From: an uncultured Eubacterium sp.
Lineage (GTDB): Bacteria > Bacillota > Clostridia > Lachnospirales > Lachnospiraceae
Length of the DNA stretch: 64,000 nt
Reading direction: 5' to 3'
Assembly: GCA_910589595.1 (NCBI GenBank)
Contig: CAJUTM010000001.1
Coordinates: forward strand, 124,001 to 188,000
In this document: positions 1 through 8,296 of the stretch, one piece after another
Layout of the letters: each line of letters starts with the position of its first letter
How positions within the stretch are numbered: the stretch's first letter is position 1
Program-made: the position numbers and the translations under genes
Notes under the pieces: model-generated
The model's input: only the letters and a program-made list of their open reading frames with translations
Told to the model about the DNA's origin: nothing
The model's database searches: none

Positions 1-1
1 G

Positions 2-445
2 CACGATATCGGCAAAATTGTCATTCCCGATAATATTATATTAAAATCCGGTAAATTAAATGAGGACGAATATGAAGTTATCAAATCCCACACGACAAAA
101 GGTGCGGAAATCATCGAAAAGGTCATTCATATAGATAGCAAAATATTCTGTGATTACGCCATTGATATCGCCCGCCATCACCATGAAAAATACGATGGAA
201 ACGGTTATCCGGACGGCCTGAAAGGAGAGGAAATCAGTATTGCGGCGCAAATCGTTGCCCTCGTAGACGTATACGATGCGCTTACTTCCAAGCGTGTTTA
301 TAAAGCCGCCTACAACACGGAAAAGGCTTACCAGATTATTATAAACGGCCAGAGCGGTTCTTTCTCCTCTAAATTATTGCAGGCTTTCACGGAAGTGCGA
401 AAGGAATTTGAAATTATCGTCACGAAATACTGTGATAAAAATTAG
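2..445 (+). CDS. HD-GYP domain protein, C-terminal part (5' truncated by window)
   Basis: The reading frame enters from the left edge and gives 147 residues before a TAG stop. It starts with HDIGK, then shows RHHHE and DGNGYP, the metal-binding and signature motifs of HD-GYP phosphodiesterases, followed by the usual DVYDALTS helix. Family members hydrolyse cyclic di-GMP and are often response regulators or sensor-linked, but the N-terminus is outside the window, so the input domain is unknown. The catalytic motifs that can be seen are intact. It converges on icd and the small reverse-strand frame next to it. Confidence 0.9.
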   Translation, partial: HDIGKIVIPDNIILKSGKLNEDEYEVIKSHTTKGAEIIEKVIHIDSKIFCDYAIDIARHHHEKYDGNGYPDGLKGEEISIAAQIVALVDVYDALTSKRVYKAAYNTEKAYQIIINGQSGSFSSKLLQAFTEVRKEFEIIVTKYCDKN

Positions 446-625
446 TACAACGAAAATATCGGTTCGCCAAAACAGGCAAACCGGCGAAAGGCAATGAAAA
501 TGGGATAACAGAGAGGCGGCGCCTGCTCCAGACGCCGCCTTAGAAGAATCGGCGATAAGCAAATCAACAATAAGTACAGCCAATAATAGCACTCTTATCC
601 CTGACATAGTTCCTTTTCGCCACAT
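374..625 (-). CDS. possible small secreted/membrane peptide, 83 codons
   Basis: A reverse-strand frame begins 45 nt downstream of the icd stop and has AGAGGA about 5 nt before its ATG. Its N-terminus (residues 1-30) has basic residues, then a hydrophobic run (IRVLLLAVLIVDLLIA) and small residues, like a signal peptide. It overlaps the 3' end of the convergent HD-GYP gene by about 70 nt and contains a GC-rich hairpin (514-540), so it may be chance. I recognise no family. The signal-like start and ribosome-binding site are the only support. Confidence 0.3.
   Translation of the reverse strand: MWRKGTMSGIRVLLLAVLIVDLLIADSSKAASGAGAASLLSHFHCLSPVCLFWRTDIFVVLIFITVFRDDNFKFLSHFRESLQ
514..540. repeat. 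GC-rich inverted repeat between convergent genes
   Basis: An 8-bp stem AGGCGGCG / CGCCGCCT with an 11-nt loop lies between the ends of the HD-GYP gene and icd. No T-run follows on either strand, so it is not a textbook terminator, although a bidirectional termination or mRNA-stabilising role is possible. Confidence 0.4.
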
Positions 626-670
626 AATATCCTCTGTTCCCTCCTTTTATACACCCGATACCGTTTTCCA

Positions 671-1879
671 TCAATCCAGTGCTTCCATCGTTGCGCGGAT
701 TTCCTGAATAAATTGCTCACTGTTAAGAACGGTGACGTCTTCAAGCTCTGTTATCAGCGCCAAATCTTTCGTCATCTTACCGCTCTCTATTGTCTGCAAA
801 GTAGCCTTCTCCAACTTATCCGCAAACGTCATCAACTCCGGAATTTCATCCAGTTCTCCCCGCTTGCGCAACGCGCCTGTCCAAGCAAAAATCGTGGCAA
901 CCGAATTGGTCGAAGTCTCCTCGCCTTTCAGATGTTTATAATAATGACGCTGTACCGTTCCGTGCGCCGCTTCATATTCGTACACACCATCCGGTGAAAC
1001 CAATACCGATGTCATCATTGCCAGAGAACCACAGGCGGAAGACACCATATCACTCATTACATCGCCGTCATAATTTTTACATGCCCAGATAAAACCGCCC
1101 TTTGTTTTCATCACACGGGCTACCGCATCATCAATTAAAGTATAGAAGTACTCCAATCCTGCTGCCTCAAATTTTTCTTTATATTCTTTTTCATATACGT
1201 CTGCAAATATATCTTTAAAATTGTGGTCATACTTTTTGGAAATCGTATCCTTTGTCGCAAACCACAAATCCTGCTTCGTATCCAGTGCGTAGGAAAAACA
1301 TGCTCTGGCAAAACTCGTAATCGACTTATCCGTATTATGGATACCCTGAATAATGCCGGAACCATCAAACTGATGAATCAATTCACGAATCTCCGTTCCA
1401 TCCTCCGCTGTAAAAACAAGCTCTGCCTTTCCGGCTCCCGGTACTTTAATCTCTGTATTTTTATATACATCACCATAAGCATGACGAGCAAGTGTAATCG
1501 GCTTCTCCCAGTTTTTTACACACGGCTCAATACCTTTTACCTGTATCGGAGTGCGGAATACCGTACCATCAAGCGCAGCACGAATCGTTCCATTCGGTGA
1601 CTTCCACATCTCTTTTAAATCATATTCGGTCATTCGTGCGGCATTTGGTGTTATCGTCGCACATTTCACGGCAACTCCGTATTTTTTCGTTGCCTCTGCC
1701 GAGTCAAACGTAACTTTATCGTTTGTCTCGTTCCGGTATTCAAGACCCAAATCATAATACTCCGTCTTTAAATCAATATAAGGAAGCAGTAACTCATCCT
1801 TAATCATCTTCCACAAAATGCGGGTCATTTCATCTCCGTCCATTTCTACAAGAGGTGTTTTCATCTGAATTTTTGCCAT
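671..1879 (-). CDS. icd: NADP-dependent isocitrate dehydrogenase
   Basis: This is a 402-residue protein of the eukaryote-like NADP-IDH clade, which oxidatively decarboxylates isocitrate to 2-oxoglutarate. Visible features are the start [20 protein letters not shown], the substrate loop KSPNGTIR (93-100), D250/D251, and the metal-binding YDGDVMSD (270-277). The open frame extends 42 codons further upstream, but the ATG at 1879 is preceded by GGAGG at good spacing and matches the usual family N-terminus and length. It is transcribed from a clear promoter at 1976-2005. In a clostridial setting it would supply 2-oxoglutarate for glutamate synthesis in a partial TCA cycle (inference). Confidence 0.95.
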   Translation of the reverse strand: MAKIQMKTPLVEMDGDEMTRILWKMIKDELLLPYIDLKTEYYDLGLEYRNETNDKVTFDSAEATKKYGVAVKCATITPNAARMTEYDLKEMWKSPNGTIRAALDGTVFRTPIQVKGIEPCVKNWEKPITLARHAYGDVYKNTEIKVPGAGKAELVFTAEDGTEIRELIHQFDGSGIIQGIHNTDKSITSFARACFSYALDTKQDLWFATKDTISKKYDHNFKDIFADVYEKEYKEKFEAAGLEYFYTLIDDAVARVMKTKGGFIWACKNYDGDVMSDMVSSACGSLAMMTSVLVSPDGVYEYEAAHGTVQRHYYKHLKGEETSTNSVATIFAWTGALRKRGELDEIPELMTFADKLEKATLQTIESGKMTKDLALITELEDVTVLNSEQFIQEIRATMEALD

Positions 1880-1975
1880 TCTGTCCTCCATTCCGAAGCG
1901 CTGGCAGAGGCGCATAATGTATAAGCCTCCCCGTGCTTCTATCTTTTTTTTCGTTTCTATTCTTTGTCGCCTTTT

Positions 1976-2005
1976 ACTATAACATAAATCGGTGGGAATT
2001 GTCAA
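1976..2005 (-). promoter_or_regulatory. sigma-A type promoter for icd
   Basis: On the reverse strand a perfect TTGACA (2000-2005) and TATAGT (1976-1981) are separated by 18 bp. They lie about 100 nt upstream of the chosen icd start and just downstream of the large hairpin at 2027-2150. Confidence 0.65.
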
Positions 2006-2026
2006 AACAACTGGAAAAGAGTAAAC

Positions 2027-2150
2027 AAAGAGAAAAGTTTACTCGCATGGGCACTTGCGTTATACAAGCACGTAGCGGTATGGATATGCACAATACGCAT
2101 ATCTCATACCGACGCGCTTGTAACCCATGCTCCGTAAATCTTTTCTCTTT
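2027..2150. repeat. 124-bp imperfect palindrome (long hairpin) upstream of icd
   Basis: The two arms (from AAAGAGAAAAG at 2027 to GATATGC at 2083-2089, and GCATATC at 2097 to CTTTTCTCTTT ending at 2150) are inverted copies with small bulges. Matching blocks from the outside in are AAAGAGAAAAG, TTTAC, GCATGGG, ACAAGC, CGGTATG and GATATGC, closing on a 7-nt loop. It fills much of the 396-bp gap between icd and the downstream end of the GTPase gene. The remainder of that gap (2151-2275) is AT-rich with no gene seen. Confidence 0.8.
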
Positions 2151-2275
2151 CCTATGCTCTGCTACAATTTGATTAATATGGTTTTGAGATGTTTACATTT
2201 TCTTGCTTTTATCACCTCTGTCGCTATCACATCTAAAATCTTATTTGTTTTATTTTTGGTTGTTCTGACATTTTG

Positions 2276-3229
2276 TCAGGAGAAGTAGACGATTTCTTCT
2301 GACGGCGCTTCTGCCTGTTCGATTTTGTCTGCCCACAACATTGGTACTTTCGTCTGCTGTCTGTGGGAATATTCCGGTTTTACTTTTACGCTTACTTTCA
2401 CCCATGAATCGAGGTCGAGTTCCGCCGCCTGCGGATGGTGGCAGATAAATCCTATCTTGGCTATGTCGTCGGCACAGCATGTCATGGCCTTGCGCGCCGG
2501 AACAAAAGCGTCGTTTGGAAATGTGCGGTTACGGTATACCTGCCCCTTGAATACGACTGTCTTACCTTCATATTTTTCCGGATGCTCGCTGACATCCAGA
2601 TACCACAGACCAAAATCGTCATCTTCCAGTTCGATTATATCAGCGTTAATATCATAAGGCAATTCCTCTTCAATATTACTTTCTACAGAGCCGTCCTCTG
2701 ATTCGAAGAGAACCTGTGCCGCACGATTGATTGCCTTTACATTCCGCCGCATTGACGCCTTGTCCATCTCCCTGTCACAGCGGTTAAAGATAACTAAATC
2801 CGACTGCTGAAAATGCGACATAATCAAAGATTTCATATTATTGATATACATTGAAAATGTCTCGGCGTTTACCGTTGTAAACGTCTGCACAACAATCCAG
2901 TTTTCCGGAATCGTCTCATTGATAAGTCTCGTTATATCCCACATGCCGTTTACTTCAATGACAATGCGCGCCGGCTTATACTCCTTTACTAAATCTTTGC
3001 ACTTGCTTTCCGTCAATCCATCTTCGTCGTCAATAACGACCATATCCACTTTATTGTATCGAAGAAGTTCCTCTTCAATCTCCGCCTCCCCTTCCTCTGT
3101 CAGAAGAAAGAGCGTCCGCAGACCATCTTCAAAATTACCTTCTTTCAAAATCTCCTGGAAACAGGTGGATTTCCCGCTTTCCAAAAATCCGGTAAACAGA
3201 TATACCGGAATATCACGATTGCCAAACAT
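2276..3229 (-). CDS. CobW-like P-loop GTPase fused to a TIGR03943/DUF1980-like C-terminal domain
   Basis: The N-terminal half has a COG0523-like nucleotide fold with Walker A GFLESGKST (14-22) and a VVQTFTTVNAETF region, but no CxCC metal motif, so it is a divergent member. From about residue 205 it resembles the C-terminal domain of the DUF1980/TIGR03943 family: a Y-x-G-KTVVFKGQV strand, then FVPARKAMTCCADDI, GFICHHP and SWVKVSVKVKP. Those families sit in metal-handling operons, often beside permeases. It follows the His-rich GTPase gene by 27 bp and has its own GGGAGG site. A joint role in metal (probably zinc) allocation is inferred. The substrate protein is unknown. Confidence 0.75.
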   Translation of the reverse strand: MFGNRDIPVYLFTGFLESGKSTCFQEILKEGNFEDGLRTLFLLTEEGEAEIEEELLRYNKVDMVVIDDEDGLTESKCKDLVKEYKPARIVIEVNGMWDITRLINETIPENWIVVQTFTTVNAETFSMYINNMKSLIMSHFQQSDLVIFNRCDREMDKASMRRNVKAINRAAQVLFESEDGSVESNIEEELPYDINADIIELEDDDFGLWYLDVSEHPEKYEGKTVVFKGQVYRNRTFPNDAFVPARKAMTCCADDIAKIGFICHHPQAAELDLDSWVKVSVKVKPEYSHRQQTKVPMLWADKIEQAEAPSEEIVYFS

Positions 3230-3256
3230 ATCCTTTCCTCCCTTTGAAAGGTTCCT

Positions 3257-4342
3257 TTAAATATGAAACAATTCTTTTATTTCTTTCTCTTTTAACTCTG
3301 CACCAATGACGCACATCCGCCCCGTATAATCCGCACTTCCACGGCGAATTTCATATTCCTCCGGCACTAAATCAAAATGGAACCACTCGCCCTCAACGGC
3401 CGGCACAATTCCTTTGGCGCGAAGAATATTGCCATATCCGCAGTCTTCGGATGATAATTTCTTCAAGATGTCCGTCAGCTCATCCTCGCTGTACTTGTGT
3501 GCGCTCTCCATCCCGAGACTGGTAAATACATCATCCGCATGATGGTGATGATGGTGTTCTCCGTCATGGTGATGATGGTGCTCTCCCTCGTGGTGGCAGC
3601 ACTCTCCCTCATGGTGATGATGGTGCTCTCCCTCGTGATGACAGCACTCTCCCTCATGGTGATGATGGTGCTCTCCCTCGTGGTGATGATGACCGCATTC
3701 CGGACAAACTTCCTCTTCCGCCAGCAGTTCCAACTCCAGAGAATTACTTTCCTCTATCGCCCCGAGTATCTGCTTTCCGTCAATCTGCTCCCACGGGGTA
3801 GTAATGATGGATGCCTGACTGTTTTTCTCTCGTATCAGCGACAGCGCAAGCGCTAATTTCTCTTCGCTGAGTTTGTCCGTCCTGCTCAAAACAATCGTCT
3901 TCGCATGTTCTATCTGATTATTATAAAATTCTCCGAAGTTTTTCATATACATCTTACATTTAGTAGCGTCGGCAACTGTGACATATCCGTTCATCTTTAC
4001 ATCTTCATTCTTTTCCATGACGCCGGATACCGCTTTACTGACATCGGATAGTTTTCCCACGCCGGACGGCTCAATAATGATACGGTCAGGCGAGTATGTG
4101 TCGAGAACTTCCTGCAGGGCTGTACCGAAATCGCCGACAAGCGAACAGCATATACAGCCGGAATTCATCTCGGTTACATTGATACCGGAATCTTTCAAAA
4201 ATCCCCCGTCAATACCAATCTCTCCAAATTCGTTCTCAATGAGAACAAGCTTTTCTCCCTGAAAAGCCTCCTGTATGAGTTTTTTAATCAATGTCGTTTT
4301 ACCGGCTCCCAAAAAGCCGGAGAAAATGTCAATCTTTGTCAT
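3257..4342 (-). CDS. His-rich COG0523/CobW family metallochaperone GTPase
   Basis: This 361-residue protein has Walker A GFLGAGKTT (9-17), the metal-binding CICC (C63-C66), the ENEFGEIGIDG switch and a CobW C-terminal domain (about 275-361). Between them lies CPECG followed by a stretch (about 218-268) with 29 histidines, glutamates and two CC pairs, built of a 15-residue unit repeated twice plus partial copies. Such tails bind Zn or Ni in this family. The ATG has GGAGG about 7 nt upstream. It probably inserts or stores a transition metal with the neighbouring divergent GTPase. The exact client cannot be read from the sequence. Confidence 0.88.
   Translation of the reverse strand: MTKIDIFSGFLGAGKTTLIKKLIQEAFQGEKLVLIENEFGEIGIDGGFLKDSGINVTEMNSGCICCSLVGDFGTALQEVLDTYSPDRIIIEPSGVGKLSDVSKAVSGVMEKNEDVKMNGYVTVADATKCKMYMKNFGEFYNNQIEHAKTIVLSRTDKLSEEKLALALSLIREKNSQASIITTPWEQIDGKQILGAIEESNSLELELLAEEEVCPECGHHHHEGEHHHHHEGECCHHEGEHHHHHEGECCHHEGEHHHHHDGEHHHHHHADDVFTSLGMESAHKYSEDELTDILKKLSSEDCGYGNILRAKGIVPAVEGEWFHFDLVPEEYEIRRGSADYTGRMCVIGAELKEKEIKELFHI
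3539..3691 (-). repeat. tandem repeats encoding the His-rich metal-binding tract
   Basis: In-frame repeats of about 45 bp encode HHHHHEGECCHHEGE twice, flanked by shorter HHHHxGE copies. The repeat is visible in DNA as recurrent TGGTGATGATGG blocks. Such tracts are prone to copy-number slippage, so length may vary between strains. Confidence 0.85.
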
Positions 4343-4425
4343 CGCTTTCCTCCATTTCCAAGCGCCCTCACTTGATTTTTTATAACCTTTTACTCTTATT
4401 CATTATACTCATTTCCCATGTAATA

Positions 4426-4692
4426 TCAAGAGGTTTCCGGACATAGAATACGCTGCTGCTCCATGAGCCAGACATCGGCCTCTGCAATGCCCCCGTCACT
4501 GAACTCAAATTCTTTTCTGAGCGGCGTCTCTTTTGTTTTCTCTAAAATAAAAGGGCCTTTCCATGCGACGGCAGCCAGTACTTTATGCTCGTCGTCGCCC
4601 TTCTTGTAAATCCGGAAATTCATCCCGCGGTAACTTCCCTTAAAAATACTTTTTTCATAATATAAAATCGAATACAGTGTAATTCCTTCCAA
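4426..4692 (-). CDS. small conserved-looking protein of unknown function
   Basis: The product is 88 residues, starting EGITLYSILYYEKSIFKG after a TTG codon at 4692 that has GGAGG 7 nt upstream. An in-frame ATG at 4710 lies before that ribosome-binding site and is unlikely. The sequence ends with an ALAAVAWKGPFILEKTKE-like core and a Trp-rich tail, with no signal peptide and no motif I recognise. It is first in line before the two metal GTPase genes (83-bp gap), so it may belong to the same transcript. Confidence 0.6.
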   Translation of the reverse strand: MEGITLYSILYYEKSIFKGSYRGMNFRIYKKGDDEHKVLAAVAWKGPFILEKTKETPLRKEFEFSDGGIAEADVWLMEQQRILCPETS

Positions 4693-4708
4693 TCTTCCGC
4701 CTCCTTGC

Positions 4709-4777
4709 ATATAGTAAAGTATAACACATTTTTTGAGAAAAAACTTGAAAATTAGTGAAAAACATGGTTTACTATAT
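4709..4777. promoter_or_regulatory. divergent promoter region with a 10-bp inverted repeat
   Basis: The 126-bp gap between the divergent small gene and aspartokinase holds ATATAGTAAA (4709-4718) and its exact inverse TTTACTATAT (4768-4777). A forward promoter can be read as TTTACT (4768) with TATATT 16 bp later. A reverse TATACT-like -10 lies near 4718-4723. The inverted copies could be an operator or simply mirrored promoter elements. Confidence 0.4.
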
Positions 4778-4818
4778 TAATACACGTACTATATTATTTG
4801 AATAGGGAGAGATGTTTC

Positions 4819-6138
4819 ATGAAAAAAGTAGTCAAATTCGGCGGCAGTTCTCTGGCAAGCGCAGAACAATTTATTAAAGTCGGCAATATTATACGCGCAG
4901 ACAAAGACCGCCGATATGTAGTACCCTCGGCTCCGGGTAAACGTTTTCCAGACGATACAAAGGTTACTGATTTATTATATTCCTGTTACGAATTAGCTGA
5001 GCGCGGTCAGGCATTTACCAAACAGCTCAATCAAATTAAGGAGCGTTACAATGAAATAATTCACGGTTTGCATCTGAAATTCTCCCTTGATGATGATTTT
5101 GACACCATCAAAAAGAAATTTTTAGATAAAGCAGGCTCTATGTATGCCGCTTCCCGCGGTGAATATCTGAACGGAAAAATCATGGCTAAATACCTCGGCT
5201 ATGAATTTATAGACGCCGCTAATGTCATACGCTTTCATTCCGACGGTACCTGTGACACCGAAAAAACGAACCAACTGTTAGCCCAATATCTGGAGCAGGC
5301 AGAATACGCTGTTATTCCCGGATTTTACGGTGCGATGGCAAACGGCAAAGTAGTTACTTTTTCCCGCGGTGGCTCCGATATCACCGGCTCCCTCGTGGCA
5401 AAAGCAGTCAATGCCGACCTCTATGAGAACTGGACGGATGTTTCCGGCTGTCTTGTCACAGACCCGAGAATCATTAAAAATCCGGAAGTAATTCACACGA
5501 TTACTTATATGGAACTTCGCGAGTTAGCTTATATGGGCGCTTCCGTCCTCCACGAAGACGCCATCTTTCCGGTACGGAAAGCGGGCATCCCGATTAACAT
5601 CCGCAACACGAACCGTCCGGAAGACGAAGGGACGATGATTGTGGAAAGTACCTGCCGCATTCCCGCCTATACGATTACCGGTATCGCCGGCAAAAAAGGG
5701 TTTGTCGCCGTCAACATCGAAAAAGACATGATGAATTCGGAAATTGGTTTCGGACGTCGGGTACTGAGCGCGTTTGAAGACAACGGAATTTCTTTCGAGC
5801 ACATGCCATCCGGTATTGATACGATGACTATCTTTGTCCATCAGGATGAATTTCAGGAAAAAGAGCAGAAAGTAATTGCCGATATTAACCGTCTGGCGAA
5901 ACCGGATACCATCCATATGGAATCTGACCTTGCCCTAATCGCTGTCGTTGGCCGCGGCATGAAGAGCACCCGCGGTACAGCCGGACGTCTTTTCTCCGCA
6001 CTGGCGCACGCGCACATCAATGTCAAAATGATTGATCAGGGTTCCAGTGAGTTAAATATTATTATCGGCGTCCGCAATGAAGATTTTGAAGACGCCATTC
6101 AGGCAATTTACAATATCTTTGTCGTGGCACAACTGTAA
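4819..6138 (+). CDS. lysC: aspartate kinase
   Basis: This monofunctional aspartokinase has 439 residues and phosphorylates aspartate in the first step to lysine, threonine and methionine. It shows KFGGSSLA (6-13), SAPGKR, a FSRGGSDITGS block and INIRNTNRPEDEGTMI, followed by two C-terminal ACT-type regulatory segments (from about residue 290). The frame extends 7 codons upstream to a TTG, but the ATG at 4819 has GGGAGAG at 7-nt spacing. The partner gene asd is far away, at 46.3 kb. Feedback inhibition through the ACT domains is expected but the effector cannot be read. Confidence 0.93.
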   Translation: MKKVVKFGGSSLASAEQFIKVGNIIRADKDRRYVVPSAPGKRFPDDTKVTDLLYSCYELAERGQAFTKQLNQIKERYNEIIHGLHLKFSLDDDFDTIKKKFLDKAGSMYAASRGEYLNGKIMAKYLGYEFIDAANVIRFHSDGTCDTEKTNQLLAQYLEQAEYAVIPGFYGAMANGKVVTFSRGGSDITGSLVAKAVNADLYENWTDVSGCLVTDPRIIKNPEVIHTITYMELRELAYMGASVLHEDAIFPVRKAGIPINIRNTNRPEDEGTMIVESTCRIPAYTITGIAGKKGFVAVNIEKDMMNSEIGFGRRVLSAFEDNGISFEHMPSGIDTMTIFVHQDEFQEKEQKVIADINRLAKPDTIHMESDLALIAVVGRGMKSTRGTAGRLFSALAHAHINVKMIDQGSSELNIIIGVRNEDFEDAIQAIYNIFVVAQL

Positions 6139-6190
6139 AACAGATTAGTATTATATAAGAGAACACAAATACACAAGCGGGGTGAACGGA

Positions 6191-7066
6191 ATGGCAGATA
6201 ATCAGGAAATCTTCACGAATTTTGCCGGATTTCAATGTCTGGAGCACTTGCACAACAATTCTACAGGAATCTATTTAAGCACTTGCGGAATGCAAAACTG
6301 CCCTTCCGGATATTCCTACGGCCCCGGCACGAGGGATATTTACATCATCCACTTCATCTGCGAGGGAAAAGGAACTTATCAGGTAAACGGCATGACTTAT
6401 CATCTGCATAAAGGAGACTTCTTTGTCATCTATCCGGATACGGAAATTTTCTATCAGGCAGATAATAACGAACCTTGGGACTATATATGGGTTGGTTTTC
6501 AGGGAATCAAGGCCGAGACATATCTTGGCTATGCCGGCGTAGACAGAAATAACCTTATCGGCCACTGTTATAACACTTCGTATATGCTTTCCTGCGTACA
6601 ACAGATGACGTTTGCCCGCGTGCTGACTCATTATAATGAGCTTCGCCGTCAGGCAGCTCTGCTGCAGGTGTTTGCCGCACTGATTGAGCAGCACCATGAG
6701 CAGCTCTCGGAAGAAGAACAGGTCGAGTATCCACACCATATTTATATTGACCGCACGTTAGATTACGTCCAGACACACGTAAGCGAAAACATACGGATTC
6801 AGGATATTGCAAATTATATCGGTATTGACCGCAGTTATCTGACGTCTATTTTCAAGAAATCTTTAGGAATCTCACCACAGGAATACTTAGTAAACTACCG
6901 AATGGAATACGCTTCTGAATTATTAAAGGAATCAGATGTGAAAATCGCCGCCATTGCCCACGAAGTAGGTTATCACGACCCTCTTACTTTTTCCAAAGTG
7001 TTCAAAAAACACATGAAACTGTCGCCTACACAATGGCGGTTAGCTCACACTGATTCCCAAGATTAG
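6191..7066 (+). CDS. AraC family transcriptional regulator
   Basis: The 291-residue protein has an N-terminal cupin-like ligand domain (about 30-110, with the GDFFVIYPDTE block typical of AraC arabinose-binding-like domains) and a C-terminal double helix-turn-helix (about 190-285). The second helix-turn-helix carries the family signature VGYHDPLTFSKVFKKH-LSPTQWR. The ATG at 6191 is preferred over a GTG at 6182, because GGGGTG lies at good spacing only from the ATG. Such regulators usually control sugar genes. No neighbouring sugar operon is seen, so the target is unknown. Confidence 0.92.
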   Translation: MADNQEIFTNFAGFQCLEHLHNNSTGIYLSTCGMQNCPSGYSYGPGTRDIYIIHFICEGKGTYQVNGMTYHLHKGDFFVIYPDTEIFYQADNNEPWDYIWVGFQGIKAETYLGYAGVDRNNLIGHCYNTSYMLSCVQQMTFARVLTHYNELRRQAALLQVFAALIEQHHEQLSEEEQVEYPHHIYIDRTLDYVQTHVSENIRIQDIANYIGIDRSYLTSIFKKSLGISPQEYLVNYRMEYASELLKESDVKIAAIAHEVGYHDPLTFSKVFKKHMKLSPTQWRLAHTDSQD

Positions 7067-7085
7067 AAAATAGCTATATTATTTA

Positions 7086-8240
7086 TTAAATTTCCACATC
7101 AGCCGCATAGTCCACATTGTCAAAGTGGAAACCAAACATCTGATAGAAGTCTTCCCAGTAACCGTCTATGTCGCTGATTTCTTTAATATTTTCCGACGTC
7201 ACTTTCGTCCACAAGTCTGCTATTTTACTCTGCACGCAGTCTTTCATTTCCCAATCATCCAGACGGAACATCGACTGGCCGTCTACTTCTCTCTGCGGAA
7301 GTTTTTCCACAAAAAGACGCTGCATCTGCTCAATACATCCCTCGTGGAGCCCCTCTTCTTTCATCACCTTGTACAGAAGTGAAATGTAGAGCGGAACAAC
7401 CGGAATCGCCGAACTACTTTGCGTAACCAGCGCTTTATTTACGGAAATATAAGCCTGCAGTCCTCTATCGGCATATTTTTTTGTCAACGCCACAGAGGTG
7501 TCGTATAAATGCTTCTTCGCCTGACCAATCGTACCGTCTTTATAAATTGCGTGCGTCAACTCCGGCCCGATATAGGAATACGCCAGCGTAACTGCATTGT
7601 CCGCCAGCACACCGGCCTCTGCCAGAGCATCAATCCACGCCTGCCAGTCCTCACCGCCCATTACGGACACCGTATTTTGAATCTCCTCTTCATTGGCAAC
7701 CGGTACTGTCACCTCTTTTATCTCATTCGTGCGCAAATCTATCGTCTTGTTCTTAAATTCGTTTCCTATCGTCTTCAGCACGCTGGATACAGATGTTCCG
7801 TCCGGCAGCGTTCTTCTCGGAGCGGCCAGACTGTAGACGACCATATCTGCCTTGCCCCATTCTTTTTTTATTTCCTCAATGACCTGTGCTTTCATCTCCT
7901 GCGAAAATCCGTCGCCGTTAAAAGACTTCGCACTGTAGCCGTCCGCCGTCGCAAATTCTTCAAATGCCTTTGTATTATACCATCCGGCCGTTGCCGTACG
8001 ACGTCCGTTCGACTCCTTTTCAAAGGACACGCCAATCGTATCCGCACCGTAGCCATAAGTAACGGCAATCCGGCTCGCCAGTCCATATCCGGTAGAGGCT
8101 CCAATCACCAATACCTTTTTCGGGCCATCTGTCGTCCCTTTCTGTTTGCAGTACGCAATCTGTCTCCTCACGCTCTCTTTGCACCCCTCTGGATGAGCGG
8201 TCGTACAAATAAAGCCTTTTACTTTTGCCTCAACAACCAT
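7086..8240 (-). CDS. fabV: trans-2-enoyl-CoA / enoyl-ACP reductase FabV
   Basis: The 384-residue length, the nucleotide-binding LVIGASTGYGLASR (45-57) and the catalytic Y233-x8-K242 in AIYKDGTIGQAKKHL identify the FabV/Ter family. These enzymes reduce crotonyl-CoA or enoyl-ACP with NADH. In butyrate-forming clostridia Ter activity can feed butyryl-CoA formation, while FabV completes fatty-acid elongation. Sequence alone does not separate the two here. The ATG at 8240 has GGAGG with 5-nt spacing and gives the family N-terminus. Eleven extra in-frame codons upstream are unlikely to be used. Confidence 0.92.
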   Translation of the reverse strand: MVVEAKVKGFICTTAHPEGCKESVRRQIAYCKQKGTTDGPKKVLVIGASTGYGLASRIAVTYGYGADTIGVSFEKESNGRRTATAGWYNTKAFEEFATADGYSAKSFNGDGFSQEMKAQVIEEIKKEWGKADMVVYSLAAPRRTLPDGTSVSSVLKTIGNEFKNKTIDLRTNEIKEVTVPVANEEEIQNTVSVMGGEDWQAWIDALAEAGVLADNAVTLAYSYIGPELTHAIYKDGTIGQAKKHLYDTSVALTKKYADRGLQAYISVNKALVTQSSSAIPVVPLYISLLYKVMKEEGLHEGCIEQMQRLFVEKLPQREVDGQSMFRLDDWEMKDCVQSKIADLWTKVTSENIKEISDIDGYWEDFYQMFGFHFDNVDYAADVEI

Positions 8241-8296
8241 AACTGCCTCCATTTCATAACTAATCATTTCCATTCAGGTTCTCGCACCCGAATCTT

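Noticed and set aside
3497..3856. Met/Val-rich forward frame opposite the His-rich GTPase
   Set aside because: The repeats come from reading the complement of CAC/CAT codons. It is an artefact of the His tract.
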